Shown piece after piece: positions 26,979 to 40,161 of a stretch of 64,000 nucleotides of DNA. This DNA comes from Diatrype stigma (Eukaryota > Ascomycota > Sordariomycetes > Xylariales > Diatrypaceae), in NCBI GenBank assembly GCA_022225965.2, contig JAKJXP020000002.1, positions 496,001 to 560,000 of the forward strand, read 5' to 3'. Positions within the stretch are counted from its first letter, which is position 1. The number at the start of each line of letters is the position of its first letter. The translations under genes were made by a program, and so were the position numbers. The notes under the pieces were generated by a model. It was given only the letters and a program-made list of their open reading frames with translations. It was not told the origin of the DNA and searched no databases.

Positions 26979-29889
26979 TATGGTAGCATTTTTGGTTAAA
27001 ATTTAATACCAATTGTTTATAATTTATTAAATCTTAAGGACGACGTATAACCGTTAAAAACGTAAATTCTTTTAAACCTTACGATAAGCAAAAAAGATTA
27101 AAAGGCCCGAATTATTTCGAAATAAGCTAATTAAATACCGGCTTAAATAAATAAAATCCTAATTACCTTAAAGGAATTACTTAAATTAAATAACGAATTT
27201 ACGAACGAAAACGTAATATTGCTTACGGCTTTTTATAAAGCTTTTTCGGTAACTTGTTATAACGCGTTTTATAAATAAAAAAAGGCGTTTTTTGTTTTAT
27301 ACGAAAATTGGTTTTAATTATTAATAATATAGGAATTCGAATTTATTAATTTATGGCGTACGATTATAAATTTAATAAACGCTTGGAACTTTTCGAAACT
27401 TTAATTTATTCCTTTAATGCGAATTAAGGAAATTATATAATAAGTAAGAACGGTATACGACAAAAGGCTAGATATAATTATATAGCCGATATCGAAACCG
27501 GCGATTTCTATAATTTCGTAAAAAAATATTAAAAAAGAAATCCGAAGGCTTTAAAATTCCTTAATAATGTTACGTTAACAAAAAAAATCGCTAGATTTTT
27601 TAACGAATAACATTATTAAGGCGGAGCTTTTGTTAATTAAAAAGTTTAAACGTTCGAAAGGATCTTTTCCTTTTTTAAAACGCATAGCTAATACGAAAGA
27701 ATTAACGGCTTTTTTAATAGGATTAATTCTTAAGAAAAAAGGGATTATTCTTTAAAAATCGTTAGTTATTTTAAAATTCCTTTTATACGATACGTTCGTT
27801 ATTATTACGAAAAAGAATAATTCGTTAATATTTAAAAACCCTTCGATAGGAAATTTAATTATTTAAAAAGGCCAAATAAATTTAAGGGATCCATTTTAAC
27901 CGGATAATCCGAAACTAAGGATTCTTATGCATATAAATTAATACGGAACCTTCCGACGAATGTCGTTCGTTTAGGACCTAAAACAGCCGGCATCGAAAAC
28001 GGTACGGAAAAGTTTTAAGGGGTTAATAATTATGCCTAACTTTATTATATTCGGGCGAAAGCAATTTAGTTATATTTTTATTATGCCGATAAGTTAATTT
28101 TATTTTAATAACGAAAAAAAGTCTAAGATAAAGCATTATTTTAAGAAATGGTCTAAATAATTTAGGATACCCATGGAAACCATAGGAAAGAATATCTTTA
28201 CCGGAAGGAATCGTCGCCTAAAGGAATAATTTTATATAAGGCCATTTGGATTATATACGCCGGATAATGCATTATAACGATATAGGAAATACTTTTACGG
28301 AAAGCCATTTAATGCTTAGGCATAAACGGGATTCTTTAATAATTATTATGCTGCTAATAATATTAAGCGGAATTCCTAAATACGTATACGAAACGGAACG
28401 TTATTGCGGGGATATTTATTATAACGAAACGAAATATTTTTTAATAATCAATTACCGGTATATATTTAATAACTTGTATTACGTTTGGAAAATTTTAAAA
28501 ACGATTAATTGTTTTTTCGATTTTAGCAGTTATGGGACGCATTAAAATAGGCCATTTAAATTTTAGGACGACCGGAATACCGAAGTCGCCTTATAAATAC
28601 GGACGCTTTCGACGGTTCCGAATGGGCCATCCGATTATTAAAAGCCTTAGTTAAACGTATAAACAGCAATACGGAAACCTGGAAATTTCGCGTTAAAAAT
28701 TTTGGATTTTTTAATTCTTAAAATTATCGAAAGCGCTTGGAATTTATTTTGATTATTGGTTTTAACGAATCGGTAATATGGTTCAGTTATATTTCGTAAT
28801 TAAAAAAATTCGAGGCTTAAGCATTTAAAAGTTTCGAAATTACTAAAAAAATCCTATTTAACTTTTATTTTTGTTTTAAAAATAAAGCTATAAGTTAATA
28901 AATAATCGAATTTATTTATAAAAAGCGCTAAATAATTCGCAATAAATAATTATTAAATATATTACGGAATTACCTTAAGGCCCGTTTTAATATAAGGCAA
29001 TTAATAATAATCCGGACGTTTCGAATATATAAATACGACTAAAATTAAATTAAAAAATTCGAATTAAAGGCTTAAATAACGCAAATCGAAGCATTAACCG
29101 AAATAACGGATTATATTAATTAGGAATTAAAAAATAAAATTCGTACCTTATTATTTTTAAAGTTATATATAACGTTATTTATATTAAATTATTCCAATAA
29201 GTAATATACGATTAAAAGGATTATTTAAGCCATAAACGCTTATATATTTAATTAAATTAATATAAAATTTTTCCGTAAACTTTTTTTTAAAATTACCGCA
29301 TTACGCAATATTAATAAGATCCATTTCGATAATATTGCGTTTTTTTTCGACGAACGCCCGACTTATCGCCAATAAAAACGACGATCGGATTTCTTAATAA
29401 CCGAAAAATCCGAAAAACAAATTAAATCGGCATTACGTATTAATAGCTGGTTTTAAATTAATAAGGTTTTTAAAATAAAAAATAAAAGTACGAATAAAAT
29501 TTAAAAACGTATTAATATCGTAAATACGTCCGAGGCTAATAGCGGTATTAACGATAATAATAATAGCGACCCTTAATTAAAATACGGCCTAAAAAAAATC
29601 GCATAATAAGGTTTAATAAATAATAAACGATAATTTATTTTATTACGAAAACTATTATTTTAAGTTTATAACCGATAATAACTTAAAAATTTATATTTAG
29701 TTTTAAGAAATTATCGAAAGGCGCTTTTATTATTTTAACTTGGCCGAAAAAGTTCGCCGCATTTTAATGGCTTTTTCGGAATTCGTTTTAAAACCTAATA
29801 AGTCCGGGCATGGCTTAAAGGATTTTACGAACTATTTATATATAAAAATGCATTTATGCGACAAAATTGGTTAAATATTATCCGATACG

Positions 29890-29960
29890 GCTTATATCGA
29901 TATCGGCGCGAATATTTAGCTTATTAAAAAAAATATCCTGCATAAATGCAAAAACGTAAT
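29890..29960 (+). pseudogene. Gypsy B aspartic protease remnant
   Basis: The frame reads LSDTAYIDIGANI-LI. IDIGAN corresponds to the retroviral-type protease active site (D-S/T-G-A), with T-to-I explained by C-to-T. It is short, so support is moderate. Confidence 0.5.
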
Positions 29961-31869
29961 TATCGACGAAACGCAAATACGAGGAATAATCGGAATAAAA
30001 AAATAAGAAATTCGCAATTTAACTAAGGCAACGGATATATTTATAATAATAAAATAATACTTAAGCCGTTATATAAAGATGCATTTTTAATTTAAAGCTT
30101 AAATATTTCCGAAACTTTTTGTTGGATTATTATTAAGAAATAGCTTTTTATATTAATACGAAGTTAATATATTTATTTAAAATCGCCATTTACGTATTAA
30201 TCGATATAATAACGTTAAAATAAACGTTACGTTTTATTTAAAGGCAAATAAGTAAAAAATTAAAACATATATTAAAAAACAATTTATTTTGCATTTAAGA
30301 AATAGCATTATATGCTTAATTCGTATGAAAAAAAAACGCTTAATTACGATAAAGCATTAATTATTACTTTAATTCCGATACGTTAAAAATGGTACCTTAT
30401 ATTATTAATAAAAAACGATAAATTAAAGTCGTTAATATTAAGCAAAGCATTATAAATATATTAAAGGGCCAAAAATTGGATTATTATACGTTATTAACCG
30501 AAATAATATAATATTTCCAATATTATAATAACATTAATTTAAAAATACCAACCGAAATATGCTAGCTATTAAAAAGTCGTAAAAAGGCCCGTCGAATTAT
30601 TAATATACGTATAAATCCAGTAATTTATATTAAGTTTAATCCGATATTTTGAATTAGGGCGAATAATAAATCCAAATTTTTAAGGCTTATAAGCAGTAAT
30701 GCCAGGTTTTTTAAAAAAATATTAGCCGTTATAATTAAAAAACAAAATAAATACTTGGTAATAATAAAAGCTAATAAGCATATTCCAAAACCGGAGAAAA
30801 AGCCAGCTAATATGGCTAAATAAATAGCCGAATATTATAAATTAAAGCCTAAAAGCATAAAAAAGCCAACCAGGAATATTAAAAAGCCATTTAAAGGTAA
30901 TAAATAAATGGCCGAAAGCATTAAAAGGCTATTTAAAAGCGATAAATAAATGCCCGAAAGCATTAAAAAGCCGTTTAAAAGCGTCAAAAAGCCATTTAAA
31001 AGTATTTATAAATATGCCAAAAACAAAAGGAAACGAAATAATATAAAAAGTTAATTCTTAAGCCTAAAAAGCAAAGTAGCAAATACGGAAAAATAATTTA
31101 ATATATATAAGAATTATAAAAAGCCAAAAGGGATATTCCGGCAAACATAACGAATAGCTTTACGTAAAACAAAAAAAATAAATACGAATATTATATTTTT
31201 AATAACTAAAAAAAACGAAAAAAAATTCCTAAATGGATTAATCGAAAATCGAAATCCTAAATTTAAAACAAAACGTTTTAATAACTTAAAAAAAACGGAA
31301 ACGTTTAAAAAAATATACATTTATGTTAAGAATGGAATATTTTTAGTTCGTATTTAGGATTTATTATTACGATATACGGAAATATAAAAAAATAAGGATA
31401 TTATTAATTTCCTAAAAAAAAGCAAATAATTATTAAATTAATATTTAAATAATATAAATATAAAATCGCAATTAAACCTTATTTATAAGGCGTTATTAAA
31501 TAAAAAAGTATTAACGAGATTTTTTAATTATTATATAATACGGGTTGCATAAATTATTAATTATAAGTTATTTTTTTCGCAATAGCCTATTTCGTAATTT
31601 AAATTATTAAAAATGGCATACGTAAAAAACGAATGGTTATAAATTTACAATTATAAAATAAGGTAATATTAAAAGACGTATATTTATTATTTAAATAATA
31701 CGAAATAACGGCGAAATTATGCGGAAAGAAATTTATTATTATAATAAATGCTAAAAAGTTTTTTTATTAGTTTTTAATATAAAAAAGATTTCGAAATATT
31801 TTTATTATCGTTAATTATAAACAATTAAAACGTTTAAATGTATTATTTATGGGTTTTAAGAATTTATTT

Positions 31870-32200
31870 CCGTTTATATAACGACAGATTAACCGAATCC
31901 TAAAGCTTTATATATATTATTTAATAATTTATATTAACGATAACATAATATTATTTAATAATTAAAAAAAGCATTTGGAATATTTAAATTAGGTATTTAT
32001 AGCATTCGAAAATATTAAATTATTATTTTTTTTTAAAAAATTCTTTATAGGATATTTGTCGATATAATTGCTAAGCTTTCGAATAAACGGCTTTAAATTA
32101 TAAATAACGAAGAAAAAACTAAAAGCCATTCGTCGCATTAAGCCTTTTACGAATCTTAATAATTTAAAATATTAAATTGGATTTATAAATTAATTAAAGC
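31870..32200 (+). pseudogene. Gypsy B reverse transcriptase remnant
   Basis: In one frame: RQINRILKLY, YINDNIILFNN (family YIDDIVIFSKT), KHLEYL, VFIAFENIKLLF, KKFFIGY and ALKAIRRIKPF. These match, in order, the RT palm of Ty3/Gypsy elements. Many stop codons interrupt the frame and the first catalytic Asp is Asn. Confidence 0.75.
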
Positions 32201-33449
32201 ATTTAATAAAAAATTATACCCATAATAATAAGTCTTTTAAATAATTTAAGACTTCAATTATTAAAATAAGGCCGGAATTAAAGCAAAATCTTTAATAAGC
32301 AGCAACATAAGGCTTATATTCGTAATATTAATTTTTAATTAAAAAGCAAGAAATTGGAATTTTTTTAACGCATTAAGGATGCATTATTTAAGGAAATTAT
32401 CTTAATTCATTTCGATCCGATTATATAGGCGTTTATTTAATTAAATGCGTCCAAAAATGACTTCGGAATAATGTTGTTTCATATAATTTCGGAATATTCC
32501 TAAAACGGAAAAAGCTAAATATTTAAAATAATTATGCGTTTTATATTATATTTAAGCAAATGTATTAATTAAGCAAAAAAGATATATTAACTTATAAAAT
32601 TAAAAATAATATATTTAATATAAGCAATTAAAAAATTACGGATATATATTAGGTTTACGAAAAAGCTTTCGATAATGGTATTTATTAATTATAATGTTAT
32701 TAAAGGCATTATCGAAAAAAAAATTGGAAATCCAAAATGCTACGAAAGCTAATTATCGATTATAAGTAGCCTTAATATTTTTAAGGAAATATCCGTTATT
32801 AATAATATATATATTTGGAAATTTTAATATAATGCTAAATACATTATTACGATTACCGGTTTATGATAATAATGCTTTCTTAAAAAAGAATATTTTAAAT
32901 ACGATATTTTTAATTAAAGATTTGCGAATAAAAGAAACCTTTAAAAATAAAAACCAAGCGAACATAATAGGCCTTATTAAGGATTTTAAAAAAAAATGCG
33001 TAAAAAATATAAGATTCATAATTAAAAGCAATAGCGTAAAGTCGTAAAAATCCTAAAAAAGCTACGTAATAATAATTAACCAATAAAAAACGCGATATTT
33101 CGTTTTAGCGAAAATGGATTATTATATTCCAAAAGCCCGCTATTAAATAAGCGCTTATATATATTCCATATATATAAATAGGAAATATTAAAAAAATGTT
33201 ACGATAAACGTTTTTATTAAGGCATTATAATAATATAAAAAAAACTTATATTATCGTATTGCATTTTATAAGCGTAAAAAAATGTAAAAAAATATGTAAA
33301 GTATTATTTAATATGCGATAATATTCGAATACCGCGTTATTAGCCGCATAAAAAGTTATAACCAATTTAAGTATTTTTAATTCCGTTTTATACGGTTACG
33401 TTAAATATCGTTACGGCTATGTTATTAATAAAATTTATCCATATAAAAT

Positions 33450-33800
33450 AATCGATTTCCGGATTCGATTCGTTCGATGTATTTATAACAATTACGAATA
33501 AAGCATTTAAAGTAACCCTAATCGTTTTAAGGCATTTATAATATTCCGATAAAAATTAGGGATTTATAATTAATTAATAATAATTAATAAATAATTAAGG
33601 AATTCCAAAAGTAATTATTACGGATAAAGATACGAAATTCATATAAAGAATATAATATAAAATATAATTAATAATGGAAACATATTAATAATATATAATA
33701 GCTTATTATTTATAAGTAAATAATTTATTTAAGCGCAAGAATTAAACGGTAAAAACGGCATTTTAATATTAAAACTGGATATATTCTAAGAAATTATAAG
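33450..33800 (+). pseudogene. Gypsy B integrase remnant
   Basis: RFDVFITITNKAFKVTLI-like residues near 33.47 kb and TAYYLQVNNLFKRKN-TVK near 33.70 kb match the integrase core (D-x-F and TAYHPQTDGQSERTNQTVE). RIP-type changes and stops run throughout. Confidence 0.65.
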
Positions 33801-36800
33801 TAAAAGCTATATTATAATTTATAACGGTACTTAATAATAAAAAATTAATAAGAATTAAATATTTATTTAACGAATATTTTATAAGTATTCGAATATATTT
33901 AAAAAAAATCATTATTATAACGGCCCATTAATTAGCTAATAGCTGCGATGTTTTAAAAAGCGGCATAAATTATGAAATCGCTAATAATTTATGTTATAAC
34001 TTAAAGATATAACGCTAAGCATAAGCCGGTAATATTCAAAAAGGGATTATAAATTAAAATACGTTTATATAAAGGGTATTTATTATTACATATTTTTAAT
34101 AAAAAAATAACCCTTTAATTCGTAAGCTTTTTTAAAGTAATGCGTAAAGTAAATAATTTAATTTACAAATTGGATTTTAATAAAGCCTAAAATATATATC
34201 CGGTAATATTAATAGCTTATTTAAAACCGGCAGTTACGCCGGAAAATAATCCGTATTAACGAATTTCGATACTGTTATACGAAAAATTGGCTATAAAAAT
34301 TAAAAAAAATAAGGAAATCTTTAAGGAATCCTATGAATATTTCGAAATAAAAAGGCTATTAAATAAACGAATAATTCGGGAAAAAATTAAATACCTAATA
34401 CGATAAATACGTTTTAACGCCATATACGACAAATGGCACTTACGGTAAAATTTAATCGATATAACTAAAAAATAAATGCAAAAATGCGATAAAAAATGAA
34501 TTATATTCCAAAATTTAACGTATCCATAAATTAAGAACTTTACGAATTCCCGATATTAATACGAAAACCGTTATTTATTATTACTATACCAAAAAGAAAA
34601 AAGCATAGCCGAAAGCGGTTAAGGCTTTTTATTTAACCCCTTAAATTAGTCGCGAAAAGTTCGGATAAAGCCCGAAAAAAAGGTTTAAATAAACAGGAAC
34701 TTATAACAAAACAAAAACGGTCGTTTTAATTAACGAATCGTTAATAATTAAGATAAGCAAAAGCTTTTATAAACAAAAGTAAACGGAAATAATGCCGAAA
34801 AAATAATTATATCGTTTTTTTTAAATTATTTAAACTTTTAATTTATTATTTATATATTATTTATATTTATACGAATTAATTAATAAATTTAATAATACAA
34901 AAATTTCCCTTAAAGCAAATAATATAAATAACAAAAATAACTTTATTAATACAAAAAAGCGCATAAAGGAATTTTAATAATTTGTAATACATTTTAATAA
35001 TTTTTTTTTGCAATATTAATTTAATAACTTAATTAATTACCTTTTATTTTATTTCGATTTCTTAGCATTTATTAACATTCCTTTTTAATATAATATAACC
35101 TACTTATTATATAAAAATAATTAATAATATTAATAATTATTATTAAAAAATTATTAACTTATTTATTAATTATTTAAAATAATAGGAATTATTTATTTAT
35201 ATATTTGCTTTAATATAATATATAATATATTTAATACTTAATTTCCGGCAATATTTATTAATTTCCTTATTATATAAAATTCTTTAATTATTATTTATTA
35301 ATTACGAGCATTTTAAATAAACATAATAGCATATATTTCGCCGCCGTTTAAAGTAATTAGCCGCTTTTTAACGGCTTTTCGAAACATCGAAATTACGGTA
35401 ATAATAAAGATTTCCGAATATTTATAAAAGAAGCTGTTTAAAACATATTCCGAAAACATTTTAACGATCGAAAATTATATTTAAAAGCAGCTAATAAAAT
35501 AAATAAAAGCGGGTTTTAGCCGTAATAATATTCGGAATAATATTTATCGTTATTTAAATAATTATTTGTATTATTTAAATAGCAATTACGGACGAAACCT
35601 ATGGGTAATTTTTGGCTTTTAAGCGCCTTTTAATGCGCCTTTTTAGCGAAATTAACGATAACGTCCGTTTTAATCGGCTTAATAATAAGTTCCGATTATT
35701 ATTAAAAATAAAAATAACTTACGAATACCGTAATTATTAAAAACAAAAGTTCTTACGAATGCCTTATATAAAAAGTTATTCCTTAATAGCTTATAAAAAA
35801 AAATGGATTAAAGTAAACTATCGGAAAAAGTTCTTCCAAATGGCTTATAAAAAAAACTATTTTCGAACGGCTTATATGGCCAGTTGCCTTTTAACGGCTT
35901 TTACGGACGCTTATTATTTAACGATTTAACGATATCGCTAAATATATCCGCCGATAATATTTAATGCCGATTAAACTTTAATTTCCCGTACGAATTTAAT
36001 TTAATCGGTACCGTAATATTGCTTATTAATAATTTATTTTTATTAGCTTACCGTTTGAAAATTTTTTCGGATATTATTTAAATGCCTTTAATAGTTGCTA
36101 CCGATATTCGTTAACCCGATAGCATCCAAATATAGCAAATTATTACTATAAGAATTATCATTATTTAACGACTAAATGCCGCTTTAATTATATTTACGGA
36201 AATAATGCTCCGGTTTATTAATAAAAAAATGCCGGATACGATTTTCGCCGTAAATAAAAACGAAGCATTATAAGCAATAATATAAAGCAATATTAATTAA
36301 CGGCGAATACGAATCGTTAATTATATTACCGAATATATACGAATTATACGCAAAAGTAATGCGAAAATTATAGCTTTTAACGACGTTGCTTTTTATTAAA
36401 CGCATATCTTATAGCTTCGAAAAAAAACATCCGAAAAGGTTATTCCTATAAGCCGGTTTTTTTTAATGCTTCGTTCGTAAACCGGTTTTTACGTATCTTT
36501 AATTTTAAAACCGAATTTCGCAATTCCGAATTAAACTTTAGCAATTACGACGAATATATACGAGCCATAAATTACCGAAACCTTTGCCGAATATTTCGCA
36601 AAAATTAATTTAAGCTATTAATATTATATATTACCGGACAAACCGAATAAATAAATAAACGAAATATAAAATATTCGGAATTATTAATAATTTTTAAAAT
36701 AAAAAATCGAATAAATAATACGACATAAATAATATTAAAGCCTTTATACGTAATAAATAAAGCGAAATATTTTAATATAAAAATTAAGTTTATATGCGAT

Positions 36801-36949
36801 TAAATTTTTAATTTTAATTATGCGATTAAGTTATTAAGTAATCGAATATTACCTTTTAATTTATAGGAATTAAAAGTATTACGTATTTTTTATGTATATT
36901 AAATATTATTTATTACGAAAACGTAAATAGCATTTCGTAAAAGGGCATA

Positions 36950-37209
36950 TATTACGTAATATAATAATTCTTAGGATTATTTAATATTACGTATTCTTAT
37001 TTAATATTATTAAGAATTATATAAAAATTCTTGGAATTCTTAGTATTTCATAATAATTTATGTTTTTATTATTTTATAACATTATTTTTATATTGGTAAT
37101 AAATAATATTAAGTATTATATAGCGGTGCTGTGCCTTTATATATAGTCGACGTTATCGACGCCGCCGGCATTCCTAGCTAAAAATAGGGAGTCCGGAACG
37201 TTTATAATA
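36950..37209 (+). repeat. Gypsy B 3' LTR, 260 bp
   Basis: Same length and order as the 5' copy but more heavily C-to-T/G-to-A mutated at its start (TATTACGTAATATAATAA). It is preceded by a polypurine AAAAGGG. Confidence 0.87.
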
Positions 37210-39312
37210 CAAAACAAAAAAATATAAACGAAAAGAAATCTTAAGCGTTTTAACGGCTTAAATTCGTCGTAAATCGATTAAAAACCGTTTAAATATTTAC
37301 AAAATAACCGCAAAATAAAAACCTTTTATTTTATTAAGCTTTTCGGTAATGACGCATAAATATAAAAGAAAACATAAAAATAAAAAAAAACGAAAACGAA
37401 AATAAAACGTTCCTTATAAAAAAAAAGGCCTAAACGACATTCGAATAATAAATAAACGTTAATTAAAAGTTAATCGCAATAAAAGTTAAATCCATTATTT
37501 CTAAATTTAAAATTCGGCGTTTTATTAATAAGCCATATAAAAAAAATAAGGTTAATATTTATTCGGAATCGACCTTTATGTTTTCGATTTCCGTTAACGT
37601 ATCGTCGAAATCAATTTATGCGTTATCGTCGTTCGAAAAAAACGATTAAAAAAGCAATTAAGGCTGTACGTAAATAAAATCGACCTTCGATTTATCGTTA
37701 TTTTAAAAAAACGACTAAAGGCTAACGAAAAACGCAAAATCGGCCATAAACGAAAAATAAACAATTAACGAAAAAGCGCCGAAAAACGAAAACGCGAAAA
37801 TAATCGAACGAATAGCCGACAATTAATAAACCGAAAACGATATAAAACGATTAAAAAGCATAACCGGAAAAATCGGTTACGTTTTAACGGAAATATTAAC
37901 GCCGCTTTTACAACGACGAAACGAAATTAACGAATCGTTTTAGTAATTAAACGTCGCCAAAACGAAATAATTGCGGTTATTTCGAATTATAAAGTCGCAA
38001 AAAGTTATTTCGCTTATAATTATAATAATAACAGCCAAATTGCTTTTATTAAAACGATACATTATCGTACGTTTCTTTTTAATTTAAATCAACGATTTTA
38101 TATTAATCGAAAAATAATAACGTTACGTATCGTTTTTAATCCGTTATAAAACCGCTTATAATTTAATATAAACCATTTAACGGCAATTATAAAACGATTA
38201 AATTACGTTTAATTAATAACGGGCAACGGCGAAATTTATAAATACTTTCGTATTAATATTTAATTAATATTCGAATTATAATATTATTAATTAACGCATA
38301 AATTAAGTTTCGATAGTAATAATCGTTAATTGCTTTTCCTTAAAAGCGCCAAAAATGATGCGTTTTATTTTAAATACGCAGCCTAAAAAATAAAACATAT
38401 AGCCTTTAATAAAACCATGTAACAATTCATTTTGCGAATCGCTTTTTAACCGGCCTTCGAACGAAAATCGGCCGTCGAAATAATTAAAAAAATATTCGAT
38501 TCGACGTCGGTATTTTCGGTAAAATTAATAATAATTTGGGCCGTTTTTTATAAAACGGTCGGTATTTAAATATAAATTAATAAATATCCGAATAAACGAA
38601 AAATTAATACTTATAATTAAATATTTTTTATAATTTTATTTATAAAAAACGTAAATCGATTTATTATTAATAATAAATAACGCAATATAATAAATACGAA
38701 CGTTTAAATAAAAAAAGCCGACGCAGTATCGATAAAATTCGCCGAATTCGCGGCAACCGTAATTCGCGTCGTTATTATCGATATATACGCAATTGCTTTT
38801 TTAATCGAAATTCTTATCGAACGGTTATAAGGCCAAAATCTTTTCGTAAAACGACATTTTTAGCGGCAAAGAAAAGCAATAAAAAAGCAATAAAACGGCA
38901 ATAAACGAATAATAAAAAAACGAAAAAAAAATAAAAACGAAAAATAAAAACGCAATAATAAACAAAACAAAAAACCAAACGTTAAAAAGGCGACGACGAT
39001 ATTATGATTATTATAATATTACGGCTTAATAAAAAGGAAAAAAAACGCATAAATAAAAAGAAATTATAAATTTATCGAAAACAAATTACCGAATAACCGG
39101 CAATTAAATATTTATCGAAATACGGATATTCGATAATTTTAAGGATAATTTATTAATAAATTAATATATACGCGTTATTAAAGCGGCATTTAAACGCCGT
39201 TAAATCTTAAAAATTATCGATTTACGAGCCTAAATTAAAGGCAAGCATTTAAAATAAATAAATAAGTTATTAAAAACTAACAGCCGAAAAAGAAAAAAGC
39301 AATATAAAGGAA
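37210..39312. other. Unassigned AT-rich part of Gypsy A
   Basis: About 2.1 kb of RIP-altered sequence between Gypsy B and the 3' LTR of Gypsy A. A stretch near 37256-37305 resembles 26668-26718 just left of Gypsy B (GGCTTAAATT-GTCGTAAATCG ... CGTTTAAATATTTA), so the host element carried a local repeat at the insertion point. No pol motif was recognised. Confidence 0.4.
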
Positions 39313-39560
39313 TAGCTTTTATTTAAAAGGCTTATTACGTAAGCGGTACGTAATCGGCGCCTAAGCGCCGTATTAAGAGCTAACGCCTATAAAAAGAATT
39401 CTATATACTTTTAAGAATTATAATTAAAAATAATCTTATATACCTTTTTCTTAAAATAGCTTTACTTATGCTTAGCTATTACGTTATTAGTTCTTAGCCA
39501 TTTATATTCTTATATATATATAATTATATTTAGCTTTTATAGTTTTTTAAATACGTAAAA
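39313..39560 (+). repeat. Gypsy A 3' LTR (end approximate)
   Basis: A direct repeat of 20420 onward. It is less mutated than the 5' copy in places (for example it keeps ACGTAAGCGGTACG). It starts TAGCTTTTATTT, consistent with TG changed to TA. Confidence 0.6.
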
Positions 39561-40161
39561 TACGGCAATTCCGTTAATTATATATTAAACATGTATTATT
39601 AAATATATAGCCATAAAGGTTTTACGATAATTAGGTTACGGATTAATTTTTAGGAATTTTATTAAGTTATAAGGAGTTAGCGGAATTAGGTGGGATTCTG
39701 GCAACCATTCCAGGTTGCGCCGTTTTTAGTGTCCATAGTCTGACTGGGTGCTTGTAAACCGGATCCTCCCTCGTGGCGCTTGAGTAACGCTCCTTCGTCC
39801 ACATACTTGGTACGTGTCCCCCCATTGCCCATTAATTGGTATAGGGAAAGGGATTGAGTCCCAAGGGATGACATTTGGCGCAATTTCGGTAGTCGGATGG
39901 TCTTTTCCCCGCCCAAGCCAATACAGTAACGTTCTGGTTGGATGCGTTAGCATTGGTTGTAATTCCCCGCATGGGCCGTGGAGGAGAAAAGTATGTGAGG
40001 ATCTGGGCGACTCTGACAGGTCTATATAAGATCACCTGCATCCGCCCCTTTCTTCAAGTATGTCGGCACACACGGGTGACAGTACAACAATAACCATTGA
40101 ATCAAAAACCTGAAGTAGAAGCATCACTTCATTTAGCTGCCTAACTACATCACCCCACAAC
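39561..40161. promoter_or_regulatory. RIP-block edge and promoter of the NmrA-like gene
   Basis: AT-rich decay stops at about 39660 and normal composition follows. A TATATAA box at 40023-40029 lies about 135 bases before the ATG at 40162. No other gene is visible. Confidence 0.5.

Larger units (their letters stand above)
26719..37209 (+). mobile_element. Gypsy B: near full-length RIP-degraded Ty3/Gypsy element
   Basis: The two 260-bp LTRs (26719-26978 and 36950-37209) are in the same orientation. The flanking pentamers TAAAA (26714-26718) and CAAAA (37210-37214) are a target duplication differing by one C/T change. A primer-binding site TGGTAGCATTT begins at 26981, and the purine-rich AAAAGGG lies just before the 3' LTR. 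Plus-strand remnants occur in Gypsy order: protease IDIGAN (for IDTGAN) near 29894-29917, reverse transcriptase about 31.87-32.2 kb, integrase about 33.45-33.8 kb. At 10.5 kb it is long for this group; 27.0-29.8 kb contains no motif I can name apart from presumed gag, so extra sequence may be present. Confidence 0.82.
20420..39560 (+). mobile_element. Gypsy A: RIP-degraded Ty3/Gypsy LTR retrotransposon with nested insertions
   Basis: Homologous direct repeats near 20420-20660 and 39313-39560 look like its LTRs. Plus-strand pol order is visible through the mutations: reverse transcriptase at about 23.05-23.41 kb and integrase at about 25.56-25.85 kb. Every frame is broken by many TAA/TAG codons, so nothing is expressed. 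It is interrupted by the 600-bp miniature element at 24788 and by Gypsy B at 26719; without these the element would be about 8 kb. The stretch 37210-39312 after Gypsy B is not assigned to any domain and could hold an additional reading frame or another buried insertion. The exact LTR 3' ends are uncertain. Confidence 0.7.

Noticed and set aside
28246..28545. A 99-codon frame inside Gypsy B as a real gene
   Set aside because: It lies within RIP-degraded transposon sequence, has AT-driven codon use, and is too short and isolated to support a gene.
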